In this document: in pieces, positions 52,761 through 60,852 of the stretch
Position numbering within the stretch: the stretch's first letter is position 1
Layout of the letters: every line of letters begins with the position of its first letter
Origin: Erysipelothrix sp.
Lineage (GTDB): Bacteria; Bacillota_I; Bacilli_A; Erysipelotrichales; Erysipelotrichaceae
Direction of reading: 5' to 3'
Assembly (NCBI GenBank): GCA_018335655.1
Contig: JAGXRX010000007.1
Coordinates: forward strand, 1-64,000
Length of the DNA stretch: 64,000 nt
The notes under the pieces: model-generated
The model's input: only the letters and a program-made list of their open reading frames with translations
Told to the model about the DNA's origin: nothing
Database searches by the model: none
Program-made: the position numbers and the translations under genes

Positions 52761-52788
52761 AAAAAGAAAGTTCTTACTTTCTTTTTTT
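52761..52788 (+). terminator. Intrinsic terminator after hflX
   Basis: AAAAAGAAAGT pairs with ACTTTCTTTTT around a 4-base loop, with further T after it. Confidence 0.88.
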
Positions 52789-53002
52789 CAGCATTTTCTA
52801 ATAAATAATGATTAGGCTTCAGAAGACTTGTTTCGCTTACAGGATTCCATTACATTTCAAGATAAAAATAATGTCAAATCACAAGTAAATCAACTCCATA
52901 TTAATCACTATTTAAATGATTAAAGTTATCTTACTCAATAAAACACACTACAAAAATAGGGAATATTCTGTTATAATATGTCAAAGATAAGGAGGACAAT
53001 TT

Positions 53003-53689
53003 ATGGAATGGTCTTGTAAATGTCATGGCTGTGAACATCAAATGTGCACGAATCGTGTTCCTATTTTTTCGTCCTTGTCGCATGAAGAAATGGATGCTAT
53101 TCAATCACTCATTATTCAAAGAACATATAATAAAGGTGAAGTCATTATTAAAGCGAATGAACCTATGCATGCTATATTCATTCTTAATGAAGGGGTTGTT
53201 AAGATTAATAAACGTTTTCAGGATAAAGAGCAAATTCTATATTTACTCACTGAAAATGAATTCTTTGGTGAAACTAACTTGTTTGCACAAACAAATTCTA
53301 ATATGAATGTCATTGCCTTAACAAAAACAGTATTATGTACTATCTCAAAAGCAGATTTTGAAAAACTAGTGTATAAGTATCCTTCCATTGGACTTAAGAT
53401 GCTTGAAGAGATTACACATCGTTTAATCAAGACACAACAGTTAATTGAAAATACAGGATTTAAACCTATAGATGATCGTATTGTAGAGATGCTCAAAGAG
53501 TTTGCTCCTAAATATGGTAAAAGCGCTGAAAAGGGAACACTCATTGAACTTCCTTTAAATCGTGAGGAATTAGCCAACTATCTTGGATTAACTCGTGAGA
53601 CTATATCACGTAAGTTAGCAAAAATGGATAAAGAAGGTTTAATCAAAATCATTGGACATAAAAAGATTTTATTATATCATTCATCTTAG
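53003..53689 (+). CDS. Crp/Fnr family regulator with N-terminal cysteine cluster
   Basis: The 228-residue protein has a Cys-rich start with C5, C7, C10 and C15, then a cyclic-nucleotide-binding-type beta domain (PIFSSLSHEEMDAI, NEPMHAIFILNEGVVKI) and a C-terminal helix-turn-helix (LPLNREELANYLGLTRETISRKLAKMDKEGLI). Four closely spaced Cys suggest an oxygen- or redox-sensitive iron-sulfur or zinc site, as in FNR. The target sites are not known. It stands next to the photolyase gene but is separated from it by a terminator. AAGGAGG before the ATG. Confidence 0.9.
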   Translation: MEWSCKCHGCEHQMCTNRVPIFSSLSHEEMDAIQSLIIQRTYNKGEVIIKANEPMHAIFILNEGVVKINKRFQDKEQILYLLTENEFFGETNLFAQTNSNMNVIALTKTVLCTISKADFEKLVYKYPSIGLKMLEEITHRLIKTQQLIENTGFKPIDDRIVEMLKEFAPKYGKSAEKGTLIELPLNREELANYLGLTRETISRKLAKMDKEGLIKIIGHKKILLYHSS

Positions 53690-53706
53690 TGATGAATGAT
53701 TTTTTT
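53676..53706 (+). terminator. Intrinsic terminator overlapping the Crp/Fnr stop codon
   Basis: ATCATTCATC pairs with GATGAATGAT (5-base loop containing the stop codon) and six T follow. Confidence 0.88.
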
Positions 53707-53720
53707 AGAAAGAGGATTCT

Positions 53721-54995
53721 ATGACTAAACCTGTTGTTTATTGGACAAGTCGTGCGCTTCGTGTTCGTGATAATCCAGCTTTATCTTATGCACAACATCT
53801 TGCGTTTGAAAAAAAAGTACCACTCAAAGTTGTCTTTGTTGTCTATCCTCATTTTCCATATGCTAATGAGCGTAATATGCACTTTCTTTTGAGTGGTCTA
53901 AAAGAAATGCAAGATAAACTTAAACTGCTTAATATCCCACTTGAATGTATCCTTAAAGATCCAGTTGAATATTTTCAAGAACACACTCAACACTTTGAAG
54001 CAATAGTCATGGATCATCATGTTTTAAAACCAGTAATCGCAACTCAAAAGCGTGTTATTGAGCATGCTAAAACAGTGAATGTGAAAACGTATGTCTTAAG
54101 TGTTGCACCTGTTGTCCCAGTGGAAGTTGCTAGTCCAAAACTAGAATTTTCTGCGCGCACAATTAGACCTAAGATTATGGGTCAATACAAAGCATGGCTT
54201 CAAGAAGCTGAACCAGTTATTGCTCATAGTTTTAATAAAGAAAACTTAGAATTACCAGATATTGATGTAGATGCAATCATTAATGCTCATCCTCATTGGA
54301 AACAACTGAAACGATCAGTTCTAAAACCTGGAGAAGATGCTGCTTATAAACAACTAGAACACTTTATTAATAAAGGACTTCAACATTACGGTGACAGAAA
54401 TGAAATAGACTCACAAGGTCAATCTAATCTCTCAGCTTACCTACACTTTGGTATGATATCCCCCAAGGTTATGATTTCTAAAATAGAATCGACTCAATCT
54501 CCTCATGCACCACTTTTTGTAGAAGAAGCTTTAGTGCGAAGAGAACTAGCAGAAAACTATTGTCATTATCAAAAGAATTATGACTCGCTTGATGGTGCAT
54601 GGCCCTGGGCTAAGACAACACTGCTTGAGCATGTTCATGATCCACGCCTATTTGAATATAATCTTGAAACCTTTGAGCAAGCAAAAACTCATGATGCCTT
54701 ATGGAATCATTGTATGCAAACAATGATAGAAACTGGTTATTTACATTCCTATTTACGAATGTATTGGGCAAAAATGGTTTTGTATTGGACTAAGCATCCA
54801 GAGGATGCTATAAAGATTCTTATCCACCTTAATGATACTTACTTTCTAGATGGTCGTGATCCTAACGGTTATACTGGAATTATGTGGAGTGTTGCGGGTG
54901 TTCATGATCGCCCTTGGTTTAATCGACCTATTACAGGATTGATTAGAGCAATGGGACTTGAGGGAACATTAAAAAAGACGAAAATTCGTCTTTAA
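53721..54995 (+). CDS. phr: Class II CPD photolyase
   Basis: The 424-residue protein is a flavoprotein that repairs cyclobutane pyrimidine dimers with light. Class II signatures are WTSRALRVRDNPAL, the FAD-domain segments SNLSAYLHFGMISP, VRRELAENYCHY, YLHSYLRMYWAKMVLYW, FLDGRDPNGYTGIMWSVAGVHDRPWF and RPI-GLIRAMG. Class II photolyases are scattered in anaerobic Bacillota and methanogens. GAAAGAGG precedes the ATG. The stop codon overlaps the stop of the facing gene by 4 bases. Confidence 0.95.
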   Translation: MTKPVVYWTSRALRVRDNPALSYAQHLAFEKKVPLKVVFVVYPHFPYANERNMHFLLSGLKEMQDKLKLLNIPLECILKDPVEYFQEHTQHFEAIVMDHHVLKPVIATQKRVIEHAKTVNVKTYVLSVAPVVPVEVASPKLEFSARTIRPKIMGQYKAWLQEAEPVIAHSFNKENLELPDIDVDAIINAHPHWKQLKRSVLKPGEDAAYKQLEHFINKGLQHYGDRNEIDSQGQSNLSAYLHFGMISPKVMISKIESTQSPHAPLFVEEALVRRELAENYCHYQKNYDSLDGAWPWAKTTLLEHVHDPRLFEYNLETFEQAKTHDALWNHCMQTMIETGYLHSYLRMYWAKMVLYWTKHPEDAIKILIHLNDTYFLDGRDPNGYTGIMWSVAGVHDRPWFNRPITGLIRAMGLEGTLKKTKIRL

Positions 54996-56557
54996 ACAAT
55001 CAGATTTATGAGATCCTTAAGAACTTGAAGGGTCTCTTCTTTTTCTTTGTAGACAGTTGGAATTTGACTGAGTAGCTGTGAAAGATACTTGTGTAGCGTA
55101 AATACTGTGTTTCCTTCAGTAGTTACAAGTGCAATATGATTAAGTTTAGAAGGAGAAGTAGGAGTCATGACAACTCCAATGTGTTCTCGAACGGTAATAT
55201 TAATGTTCATATCTCTTTGAATACTAGGTTTACGAAGGAAAATTAGATGATAGTTTTTGTATTCTTCAACCATTGACTTAATACTTTCGCAGTATTGCCT
55301 AACTTCTTGTGAAGTGAGTTTCATTACCCGATTAGCAAAGAAGCGACTCTCAAAAAAAGTATGTTCAGGATCTAAGATTAAATCTCTCATTGTTTTAAGG
55401 TTAATGACTTCTTTCATATCAATATTGATAATTACTTGACTTCGTGACAAAAGATATCGTCTTACTATACTCATGTATCGCTCAGCAGCATCCTGGGGTA
55501 GGGTTAATGCATAGCGCTCAAACACACTCAGTGGCAAAAAGAATGGACTCGTCAGATTATTAAAAATAATCATGTTAAATTCAGCACTTTCAGTGATCAC
55601 CATTCGCTCCAATAAACTTAATTGTGTCTCAGTTGTGTATGTAGTGACAAGTGATCGACATGTTGCCATTCGCCCTAAGAATAAAGCAGTTTGCATATGT
55701 ATAGAAGTAATGTCAAAGTGCAAATATCCAATTTTCTCATAATCAGACAACTGTGAACTTAATGAGACATAAGCCAATTTCTCTTTAATTATAAAGGTTG
55801 TTGATCGAACACTTGGTATGGCGTAGTTAGGAAAATAGAAAGCATTCACTTTACCATTTAACATTAAAGGAAACCAAGTGTTTAGAGCACGAATATATAA
55901 TTCACTAGGACGTGAATTCATGAAAATTACTGATAATCGATGGCCTTTACTGGTGATTCTTTTAAGATAATTTGCCCACAATACTGGGAAATAATCATCT
56001 TCAATCCACCAACCTGAATCTTCATCTGAGAATATGTAAATATCAGTGACTTCAGTAAGTTCTAGTGCAATCTTTAGGAAATATAAGACTGCATTACGTT
56101 TACCAATATTATCTTTGTAAATATACACGTCAGTTCGTGTAGATAAATCAAGTTGAATGACAGGGTGTTCAATCGAATTCTCACTACCTGTGATTATCGA
56201 TCTCACATGGGTTAGAGTATCTGAGTTGGCTGCATAATTCATAAGTGGAATTTGAGGCTTCGAATTAGAAACAACTAACCAATCTTCAAAAACATCAAGA
56301 TCAGATGTCAAATGTGTTGCGATTGTTCGATGACCTGCAATAATCATATTAAGTTCTTCACGCTGAGCTTGTGTCTTAATTTGAGCTAAGAAGAACTTTG
56401 CAAGTTCTCGGTATTGTCCATTCTTATAAGAAGGAACACGATTGCCATTCTTCCAACGGCTTAGTAAAGAAACATCAAAGCCACATTGTTTTGAAACAAG
56501 CTTATGATTGACATTAAATAGTCGATATAGATAAGAAAATTTCTCATGAAAGAACAT
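54992..56557 (-). CDS. Large protein with N-terminal helix-turn-helix, unknown
   Basis: I chose the ATG at 56557 after GCGAGGT; the frame extends to 56596 without a better site. The 521-residue protein begins with a Xre-like helix-turn-helix (FSYLYRLFNVNHKLVSKQCGFDVSLLSRWKNGNRVPS). The remaining 450 residues (LDLSTRTDVYIYKDNIGKRNAVLYF, IYIFSDEDSGWWIEDDYFPVLW, VIFMNSRPSELYIRALNTWFPLML) match nothing I recognise and look soluble, with alternating strands and helices. Tandem palindromes lie in its promoter, so it probably regulates itself. It faces a candidate small RNA. Confidence 0.75.
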   Translation of the reverse strand: MFFHEKFSYLYRLFNVNHKLVSKQCGFDVSLLSRWKNGNRVPSYKNGQYRELAKFFLAQIKTQAQREELNMIIAGHRTIATHLTSDLDVFEDWLVVSNSKPQIPLMNYAANSDTLTHVRSIITGSENSIEHPVIQLDLSTRTDVYIYKDNIGKRNAVLYFLKIALELTEVTDIYIFSDEDSGWWIEDDYFPVLWANYLKRITSKGHRLSVIFMNSRPSELYIRALNTWFPLMLNGKVNAFYFPNYAIPSVRSTTFIIKEKLAYVSLSSQLSDYEKIGYLHFDITSIHMQTALFLGRMATCRSLVTTYTTETQLSLLERMVITESAEFNMIIFNNLTSPFFLPLSVFERYALTLPQDAAERYMSIVRRYLLSRSQVIINIDMKEVINLKTMRDLILDPEHTFFESRFFANRVMKLTSQEVRQYCESIKSMVEEYKNYHLIFLRKPSIQRDMNINITVREHIGVVMTPTSPSKLNHIALVTTEGNTVFTLHKYLSQLLSQIPTVYKEKEETLQVLKDLINLIV

Positions 56558-56589
56558 AAAATACCTCGCTAAAAGCATTTTGACACAAA

Positions 56590-56633
56590 TTGACAAAAAA
56601 TGTCAATGACAAAATGTCAAAAAATGTGTGACA
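56590..56633. promoter_or_regulatory. Tandem TGACA/TGTCA palindromes (candidate operators)
   Basis: TTGACA-5-TGTCAA (56590-56606) and TGACA-3-TGTCA (56607-56619) are adjacent, with further TGACA half-sites at 56581-56585 and 56629-56633. Read on the minus strand, TGTCAA is a perfect TTGACA -35 box for the HTH gene. On the plus strand the last half-site overlaps the -35 box of the small-RNA promoter. Confidence 0.7.
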
Positions 56634-56656
56634 ATGATTAACATATAAGTTAAAAT
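56628..56656 (+). promoter_or_regulatory. Promoter of the candidate small RNA
   Basis: GTGACA (56628-56633) and TAAAAT (56651-56656) have a 17-base spacer, placing the transcription start near 56663. Confidence 0.65.
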
Positions 56657-56662
56657 AAGGTC

Positions 56663-56734
56663 GGTAGTGAACGTGTTGGAATGGGGAATGTCCAAATGGG
56701 TGCGGGGATAAAAAAGACGGTTACGTCTTTTTTT
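56663..56734 (+). ncRNA. Candidate 72-nt small RNA or leader with strong terminator
   Basis: The predicted transcript is G-rich against an AT-rich background (GTGTTGGAATGGGGAATG, GGGTGCGGGGAT). It has a possible TTGGA/TCCAA hairpin and ends in AAAAAAGACG/CGTCTTTTT plus a T-run (56710-56734). It has no start codon with a ribosome site. It lies between the large HTH gene and an exonuclease gene, 37 bases before the latter's ATG. It could be an independent small RNA or an attenuating leader of the exonuclease gene. Confidence 0.5.
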
Positions 56735-56771
56735 GTGCTACAATACTATTTATTAAGTAAGGAAAGTGGAT

Positions 56772-57335
56772 ATGAACCGATTTACAGCAATAGACTTTGA
56801 AACTGCAAACAAATATCAATTAAGTGCGTGTGCATTAGGAATCGTAGTTTTTGAGGACGGTATGGAAATCATGCGAAAGTCCTTTTTAATAAAACCACCT
56901 TCACCTTATGATTATTTTGATCCTACTAATGTCAGAATTCATCAGATCACTTCATCAATGGTTTCACTCTCTCCATCGTTTTATGAAGTTTTCCCAATCA
57001 TTGAACCATACTTACGTGATAGCATCATCATTGCACACAATGCAGATTTTGACTTAGGGATATTAAGAGCACTAATAGCTCATTTTCATTGCGAGCTTCC
57101 ACCAATGTTTTATGGTTGTACCGTTCAACTTTCACGCAAAGCATTTGAAGGATTAACAAACTATAAACTTAATACTGTCGCAGAAGCATTAGGGTTTCCA
57201 CTTAATCATCACGATGCCTTATCTGATGCACTAGCATGTGCGAATATCATGCTTACAACGATGATGGGAATGAATGAATTTAACGTGTTAAATTGTTTCA
57301 ATGACCTTGGTGTGAACATAAAACAGATTATTTGA
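56772..57335 (+). CDS. DEDDh 3'-5' exonuclease (DnaQ/epsilon-like)
   Basis: I chose the ATG at 56772 after AAGGAAAG. The 187-residue protein has the four acidic residues and His of the DEDDh family: AIDFETAN (D, E), AHNADFDLGIL (D) and HHDALSDALACA (H, D). It removes nucleotides from 3' ends of DNA or RNA. Being a stand-alone domain, it could act in repair, proofreading or RNA trimming. Confidence 0.9.
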   Translation: MNRFTAIDFETANKYQLSACALGIVVFEDGMEIMRKSFLIKPPSPYDYFDPTNVRIHQITSSMVSLSPSFYEVFPIIEPYLRDSIIIAHNADFDLGILRALIAHFHCELPPMFYGCTVQLSRKAFEGLTNYKLNTVAEALGFPLNHHDALSDALACANIMLTTMMGMNEFNVLNCFNDLGVNIKQII

Positions 57336-57408
57336 AAGCAGTTACATTTATTTCATCATTTACATTTTGCCTTAAGACTTATATAATACAAGTATTATTG
57401 AGGAACCT

Positions 57409-57798
57409 ATGAACACATTTGAAAACAATGCTTACTTTTGGCAAAAAATAGATACTTTGACTTTTTCAAGTCATTTTGTCTTATCTCAATCTAAAGGATC
57501 GAGTCACCCTACGTATCACAACCTTGTTTATCCCCTTGATTATGGATATCTTAAAGATACACTCTCAGCAGATGCAAATGGAATTGCCATGTATAAAGGA
57601 TCACTATCAACATCCATGGTCAATGCATGTGTAATTGCGGCAGATATATTGAAAAAAGATATTGAAATTAAGCTTTTACTTGGCTGTACTCCCTCAGAGG
57701 AAGAAGATATCCTTCGATTTTTAAATCAGACTGAATTTCAAAAAACGGTGTTAATCCGTCGCGCTAACACTGTACCAACATGGGCAATGAATGACTAG
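57409..57798 (+). CDS. Inorganic pyrophosphatase-like protein
   Basis: The 129-residue protein has SHPTYHNLVYPLDYGYLKDTLSADANGI, which resembles the substrate-binding region of soluble type I pyrophosphatase (YGY, then D-x-D). The Asp pair is incomplete (SADANG), and the protein is shorter than the usual 170-180 residues. Similar short proteins are annotated as pyrophosphatase in Bacillota. Activity is uncertain. Confidence 0.65.
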   Translation: MNTFENNAYFWQKIDTLTFSSHFVLSQSKGSSHPTYHNLVYPLDYGYLKDTLSADANGIAMYKGSLSTSMVNACVIAADILKKDIEIKLLLGCTPSEEEDILRFLNQTEFQKTVLIRRANTVPTWAMND

Positions 57799-57810
57799 GC
57801 CCATTTTTTT
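57780..57810 (+). terminator. Intrinsic terminator abutting the next start codon
   Basis: ATGGGC pairs with GCCCAT around a 13-base loop that contains the upstream stop codon. Seven T follow, and the next base begins the ATG of the RlmD-type gene. Confidence 0.78.
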
Positions 57811-59124
57811 ATGATAACAACACAATTAACAATTCAAAAAGTAGGAATCAATGGCGAAGGCATCGGTTACTATAATAAAAAACCTGTCTTTGTTTTAAAG
57901 TCAGCGTTAGGAGATGTCGTCACTGTCAATCTCACACTTGCAGCGTCAAAGACGTATTTTCAAGGTGAACTTGTAAGTATCATTCAAGTTTCACCACACC
58001 GTGTACAACCAATTTGTGAACACTATGATACATGTGGTGGTTGTGCTTTAATGCATGTTAAGCAAAAAAGTGCAGATATGACTAAAGTTGATCTCATCCG
58101 TCAAGCACTTAACAAATATGCTCAAATCGATCCACCAATCACATTTGAATCAAATCCTAATCCTTTTGAATACCGTAATCAATGTAAATTTGTCTTAGGA
58201 GAGAATCCTAAAGGAATAAACAGTGGTTTGTTTGCTGCGAATTCCAATGCGTTTGTACCAATCACAACATGCCATGTTCATGAAAAGAATGTTGAAATGA
58301 CACGTGTCAGTGTTGTAGAGCTTCTTCAAAAACACAAAGCACCAATATATACACGCGCAACACCTCAAGGCTTTAGAAATCTTGTTATTCGCTCCATTGA
58401 TGGTCAAACCATGGTTTCACTTATTAGTGATCGTGCTATTGATATGCCAGCTCTCTATGATGACATAGCAGCACTACCTACAGTCATCAGTGTTTATGCA
58501 AGTTATAATCCAGATCGTAAATCACTAGCAATCTTTGGTGATCAAACAGTCCATCTTCGTAAACAAAAACACTTAACCTTTACAATGCATGGATTAACAT
58601 TATCGCTATCACCATCTTCATTCTTTCAACTAAATACTACCGTAGCGAAGTATATGTATGCCTATGTGAGTTCATTAATCCCTAAAGACTATACCGTAGT
58701 GGAAGCCTTTTGTGGAATTGGAGTTATGGGATGTATGATTGGATCAAAAGTTAATAAAGTTATTGGCTATGATATTGATCGCTCATCGATTAAAGATGCG
58801 AACGAAAATGCTAAACGCAATGGATTAAACCATGTTCAATTTCATGCGAAAGATGCTCATGAAGGCGTTCGCAGTGTAGCGAAACTTACCACTAAGTTTA
58901 CATTACTCGTTGATCCACCAAGAACTGGACTTTCATCATCATTTATTCAAACCATCATTCAATCAAAAATCAAACATGTCATTTATGTCAGTTGTAATCC
59001 AAGTACACTTGGTAAAGATTTAGCACAACTTAAAGATGATTACTATGTTGAATCAGTTAAAGGATTCGATATGTTCTCGCAAACGCCATTAGTCGAAACG
59101 GTAGTATCTCTACGTCGTAAATAG
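57811..59124 (+). CDS. rlmD: 23S rRNA (uracil-5)-methyltransferase, RlmD/RumA family
   Basis: The 437-residue protein has an N-terminal TRAM domain (about 1-60), a four-Cys iron-sulfur site beginning CEHYDTCGGCALMH, the SAM-dependent core (VVEAFCGIGVMGCMIG, VIGYDIDRSSIKDANENA) and the catalytic Cys in YVSCNPSTLGKDL. Whether it modifies 23S rRNA or tRNA cannot be told from sequence alone. The ATG directly follows a terminator U-tract and has no ribosome site; there is no better start. Confidence 0.9.
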   Translation: MITTQLTIQKVGINGEGIGYYNKKPVFVLKSALGDVVTVNLTLAASKTYFQGELVSIIQVSPHRVQPICEHYDTCGGCALMHVKQKSADMTKVDLIRQALNKYAQIDPPITFESNPNPFEYRNQCKFVLGENPKGINSGLFAANSNAFVPITTCHVHEKNVEMTRVSVVELLQKHKAPIYTRATPQGFRNLVIRSIDGQTMVSLISDRAIDMPALYDDIAALPTVISVYASYNPDRKSLAIFGDQTVHLRKQKHLTFTMHGLTLSLSPSSFFQLNTTVAKYMYAYVSSLIPKDYTVVEAFCGIGVMGCMIGSKVNKVIGYDIDRSSIKDANENAKRNGLNHVQFHAKDAHEGVRSVAKLTTKFTLLVDPPRTGLSSSFIQTIIQSKIKHVIYVSCNPSTLGKDLAQLKDDYYVESVKGFDMFSQTPLVETVVSLRRK

Positions 59125-59162
59125 ACTATAACTTAACTTTTCTTAGATGAATGACTAAATGT

Positions 59163-59196
59163 AGGTAAATCATGAATCCCATGATTTACCTTTTTA
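59163..59196 (+). terminator. Intrinsic terminator after rlmD
   Basis: AGGTAAATCAT pairs with ATGATTTACCT around a 7-base loop, followed by five T. Confidence 0.88.
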
Positions 59197-59270
59197 AATA
59201 TCAATAAGTATTTGTTATGCTTTTATAAAGAATAATTGATAAAGGTATTTAAACGTTTATTCAAAACCTA

Positions 59271-59299
59271 TTGAAAAATATGGGATAATTTGTTAAACT
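59271..59299 (+). promoter_or_regulatory. Promoter of the guanine-riboswitch transcript
   Basis: TTGAAA (59271-59276) and TAAACT (59294-59299) have a 17-base spacer. Transcription should start about 6 bases before the aptamer. Confidence 0.65.
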
Positions 59300-59311
59300 T
59301 TGTTCAGCTAA

Positions 59312-59382
59312 ACACCGTATATCCTCGTGAATATGGCACGAGAGTTTCTACCCAACGACCGTAAACTGTTGGACTACGATGG
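59312..59382 (+). ncRNA. Purine riboswitch aptamer, guanine/hypoxanthine type
   Basis: The aptamer core is nearly canonical: TATATCC, the P2 stem CTCGTG/CACGAG around AATATGG, the junction GTTTCTACC, the P3 stem CCAAC/GTTGG around GACCGTAAACT, then GACTACG. The loops AATATGG and CCGTAAA form the loop-loop contact. The C in GACTA (59374) marks guanine or hypoxanthine specificity; adenine types have T there. P1 has one mismatch. A terminator follows at 59405. Confidence 0.93.
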
Positions 59383-59404
59383 AACACCGCATCTTTTCTG
59401 CGTG

Positions 59405-59437
59405 CTTCCCATCGAAAACGGGAAGTTTTTTCGTTTT
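59405..59437 (+). terminator. Expression-platform terminator of the guanine riboswitch
   Basis: CTTCCC pairs with GGGAAG around a 9-base loop, followed by TTTTTTCGTTTTT. Guanine binding to the aptamer should favour this terminator and switch the permease off. Confidence 0.85.
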
Positions 59438-59473
59438 TAAACGGGTTTAGCATACAGAAAGGGGAACATTTAC

Positions 59474-60790
59474 ATGTTCGACAAATTTTTTCGCATTACA
59501 GAAAAAGGTAGTACAGTCAAAACCGAGCTTCTAGCCGGACTTACCACATTCTTAACAATGGCTTATATTCTTGCAGTTAACCCGGGGATTATGTCAGATG
59601 GCGGAATGCCATTTGCAGGTGCTTTCTTAGCTACAGCTTTAGCTGCAGGTTTTGCATCTATCTTAATGGGTTTATATGCTAACTATCCAGTTGCTTTAGC
59701 TTCTGGTATGGGTCTTAATGCTTTCTTTACTTATACAGTAGTCTTTGGTTATGGTTTATCTTGGCAAGCTGCATTATCTGCAGTCTTCGTGAGTGGGGTA
59801 TTATTCTTGCTTATCTCACTTACAGGTGTTCGTAAAGTTGTTATCAATGCAATTCCTTCACAATTAAAACTTGCTATTGGTGCTGGTATTGGTTTCTTCA
59901 TTGCTTTCATTGGTTTAAAGAATGCAGGGATCGTAGTATCTAACCCAGCAACGTATGTTACATTAGGAAACTTCATGACTCCTGCTGTTGCTTTGGCTTT
60001 ATTTGGTATTGTTGTAACAGTTGCTTTACTTGCTAAAAAAGTTAGAGCTGGTGTCTTCTTCGGTATGGTTATAACGGCAGTACTAGGTGTTGTTTTAGGA
60101 CTTGCTGGTGTTGAAGGTATGCCTTCACTTCCAACTGCTGTCTTCTCATTAAACTTAGATTTTTCAACAGTCTTTGCATTCACTACAGGATTTGAAGAGT
60201 TGTTAGCTAGTCCAAAACTTATTGTAATTATTGTTACTTTCTTATTCGTTGATTTCTTCGATACTGCTGGAACTTTAGTTGCAGTTGCAAATCGTACTAA
60301 TCTTATCAATGAAAATGGCGAACTTGAAAACGTTGATAAAGCTCTAACTACGGATGCTGTTGGAACAATCGTTGGTGCTGCTCTTGGTACTTCAACAGTT
60401 ACTTCTTACATTGAATCTGCAGCAGGGGTTGAAGTGGGTGGCCGTACTGGTCTTACTTCAGTCACTACTGGTGTCTTATTCTTAGTTGCTATCGTATTTG
60501 CTCCAATCTTAGCGGTTGTTAACTCAACAGTTACAGCTCCAGCACTAGTCATCGTTGGTATCCTCATGGCTCAACAATTAGGTGGAGTGGACTGGGATGA
60601 TTTCACAGCAGCAGCTTCAGGGTTTGTTGCAGTCATCATGATGGTATTAAGTTTCTCTATTTCTGATGGTATCGCATTAGGATTCATCACTTACGTCGTT
60701 GCTAAAGTTGCAAGTGGTAAGGCAAAAGATGTTAATATTGTTGTATGGTTATTATTACCATTATTCATTATTCACTACGTCATAAAATAA
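59474..60790 (+). CDS. pbuG: Guanine/hypoxanthine permease, AzgA/PbuG family
   Basis: The 438-residue permease has about 13 membrane helices. Family segments are TELLAGLTTFLTMAYILAVNP, GMGLNAFFTYTVV, FVDFFDTAGTLVAVA and STVTSYIESAAGVEVGGRTGLTS. It imports purine bases with protons. The upstream guanine aptamer confirms purine as substrate class. AGGGGAAC precedes the ATG. A perfect terminator separates it from guaB. Confidence 0.95.
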   Translation: MFDKFFRITEKGSTVKTELLAGLTTFLTMAYILAVNPGIMSDGGMPFAGAFLATALAAGFASILMGLYANYPVALASGMGLNAFFTYTVVFGYGLSWQAALSAVFVSGVLFLLISLTGVRKVVINAIPSQLKLAIGAGIGFFIAFIGLKNAGIVVSNPATYVTLGNFMTPAVALALFGIVVTVALLAKKVRAGVFFGMVITAVLGVVLGLAGVEGMPSLPTAVFSLNLDFSTVFAFTTGFEELLASPKLIVIIVTFLFVDFFDTAGTLVAVANRTNLINENGELENVDKALTTDAVGTIVGAALGTSTVTSYIESAAGVEVGGRTGLTSVTTGVLFLVAIVFAPILAVVNSTVTAPALVIVGILMAQQLGGVDWDDFTAAASGFVAVIMMVLSFSISDGIALGFITYVVAKVASGKAKDVNIVVWLLLPLFIIHYVIK

Positions 60791-60803
60791 AAACAAAGTA
60801 TCG

Positions 60804-60836
60804 ATTAAGCGGAAGAATTCTTCCGCTTAATTTTTA
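60804..60836 (+). terminator. Intrinsic terminator after pbuG
   Basis: A perfect 12-bp stem (ATTAAGCGGAAG with its complement, 4-base loop) followed by T-rich sequence. Confidence 0.88.
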
Positions 60837-60852
60837 AAATAAGGAGATCCCC

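Noticed and set aside
53003-53689. Crp/Fnr protein as a cAMP receptor
   Set aside because: The phosphate-binding cassette RxS for cAMP is not visible, and the N-terminal cysteines suggest redox sensing.
56581-56633. TGACA/TGTCA repeats as a CRISPR or iteron array
   Set aside because: The units are only 5-6 bases, irregularly spaced and palindromic, and they lie in a promoter. They fit operator sites.
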